In this document: positions 63,399 to 64,000 of the stretch, one piece after another
How the letters are laid out: each line of letters begins with the position of its first letter
Position numbering within the stretch: the first letter of the stretch is position 1
NCBI GenBank assembly: GCA_902792005.1
Contig: CADAXW010000001.1
Coordinates: 1-64,000, forward strand
Source: an uncultured Lachnospiraceae bacterium
GTDB taxonomy: Bacteria; Bacillota; Clostridia; Lachnospirales; Lachnospiraceae
Direction: 5' to 3'
Length of the DNA stretch: 64,000 nucleotides
Notes under the pieces: generated by a model
Seen by the model: the letters and a program-made list of their open reading frames with translations, nothing else
Database searches by the model: none
Told to the model about the DNA's origin: nothing
Made by a program: the position numbers and the translations under genes

Positions 63399-64000
63399 TT
63401 AATCCTCCCCAAGCTTCAGAGCATCCGTGATCTTCATCCGGCGGATCATCCTTCGAATGATAACGAAGCAGAGGATCATGGCGGATCCGATGATCACAGC
63501 CAGCCGCAGGAAATCCATTCCGGATACGTAGGTTGATAAAGTGACTGCATGCTTCTCCGGCAGATAAACCACCGAAAACAGCTTTGCAAACAGCAGGGTG
63601 GCTACGGACCCTGCCCCGATCCCCGCAAGCACCGGCCCCAGGGACAGGAACAACTGTTCCATGGTAAGCATGCGGCTCACCTCCTGCATGGAGATACCCA
63701 TGGCGCGGTAAATACCGAACAGGAGTGACCGGTCGCGGATGGCCGTGATCCAGTGGATCAGATAGCCGATGACACAGAGCAGGATGGCTACCAGCACATC
63801 CAATGTGAATAGTCCGTTGGTGATCTTGATCATGGAGGATTCCTGCATTTCATGGATCTCATCTGACAGGCTCACCATGGTCTTTATGCTTCTGCCCGCA
63901 GGCTCCATGGATGTCTTCAGCGCATTTGTCACCTCTTCCGTGGTATGTCCGGTGCGGATCCATACATCATAGGGGACCCGCTCGAAACCGGCCACGAGGT
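63399..64000 (-). CDS. FtsX/MacB-type ABC permease, 5' part beyond the window
   Basis: About 200 residues of the C-terminal end are visible; the frame stays open to the window edge, so the start is not seen. Four TM segments, including FTLDVLVAILLCVIGYLIHW and LAVIIGSAMILCFVIIRRM, with the GIYRAMGISMQEVSRMLTMEQ loop typical of FtsX domains, and a final ITDALKLGE. It is the first visible gene of the export operon with two ATPases downstream. Confidence 0.88.
   Translation of the reverse strand, partial: LVAGFERVPYDVWIRTGHTTEEVTNALKTSMEPAGRSIKTMVSLSDEIHEMQESSMIKITNGLFTLDVLVAILLCVIGYLIHWITAIRDRSLLFGIYRAMGISMQEVSRMLTMEQLFLSLGPVLAGIGAGSVATLLFAKLFSVVYLPEKHAVTLSTYVSGMDFLRLAVIIGSAMILCFVIIRRMIRRMKITDALKLGED

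Overview
The window is a 64 kb stretch of chromosome that looks like an anaerobic, Gram-positive gut or rumen bacterium of the Clostridia, most likely Lachnospiraceae. This is inferred from gene content: a type 3 (archaeal/eukaryotic-like) ProS, choline-binding-type cell-wall repeats, a lipoprotein family-9 cellulase, an F-type ATP synthase with AtpZ/AtpI and a sodium-type c subunit, and Shine-Dalgarno sites close to AGGAGG. Species cannot be named from sequence alone. Forty-seven of the 50 genes lie on the minus strand. Only the genes starting at 97, 13486 and 31566 are on the plus strand. Coding density is very high and no gene-free stretch exceeds 300 bases; the longest (13253-13485) is a divergent promoter region. 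I see no tRNA, rRNA, CRISPR array, insertion sequence or prophage.

Layout. 0-8.4 kb: an isoprenylcysteine methyltransferase-like membrane protein, a double-Nudix protein co-transcribed with a large RND pump, a transglutaminase-like surface protein overlapping a membrane-anchored protein with a toxin-like nuclease module, and a CPCC zinc-ribbon/GNAT fusion. 8.4-13.3 kb: a membrane protein with a repetitive tail, TraX, HisS and a degenerate AAA+ protein. 13.4-21 kb: a cyclic-di-GMP block. A cytosolic sugar-binding-protein-like sensor fused to GGDEF faces a related sensor fused to EAL and a C-terminal beta-helix, followed by a YunG-like/PAS/degenerate-GGDEF/EAL protein. 21-31.4 kb: a cell-wall-binding CHAP-type hydrolase, a hybrid histidine kinase, a YfhO-family membrane protein, a GH9 cellulase and a eukaryotic-type HisA. 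31.5-37.5 kb: a CbbX-like AAA+ ATPase, a REP hairpin doublet, a STAS-kinase fusion and a three-gene surface locus with two paralogous NlpC/P60-like enzymes around a membrane protein. 37.5-48 kb: housekeeping genes (phosphoglucomutase, Cca, ProS, RluA-type synthase, aspartate aminotransferase, HflX) and a DUF885 lipoprotein. 48-55.4 kb: the complete ATP synthase operon behind a clear promoter. 55.4-64 kb: a HAD phosphatase, an alanine-type aminotransferase, a small lipoprotein, an SPFH protein, a second transglutaminase-like protein, a WYL regulator, and an ABC exporter operon (permease cut by the window end) in which one ATPase carries a C-terminal AbrB-like domain.

How the parts may work together (inference). 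The 13-31 kb block combines intracellular sugar-type sensors with opposite c-di-GMP outputs, a two-component sensor, a cell-wall hydrolase and a cellulase, which fits a carbohydrate-responsive switch of surface or fibre-attachment behaviour. The c-di-GMP sensor pair is the best candidate for a poorly described system. Other unusual points are the ABC-AbrB fusion, the active/degenerate AAA+ pair, the dual-anchor NlpC/P60 locus and the 29-nt REP family.
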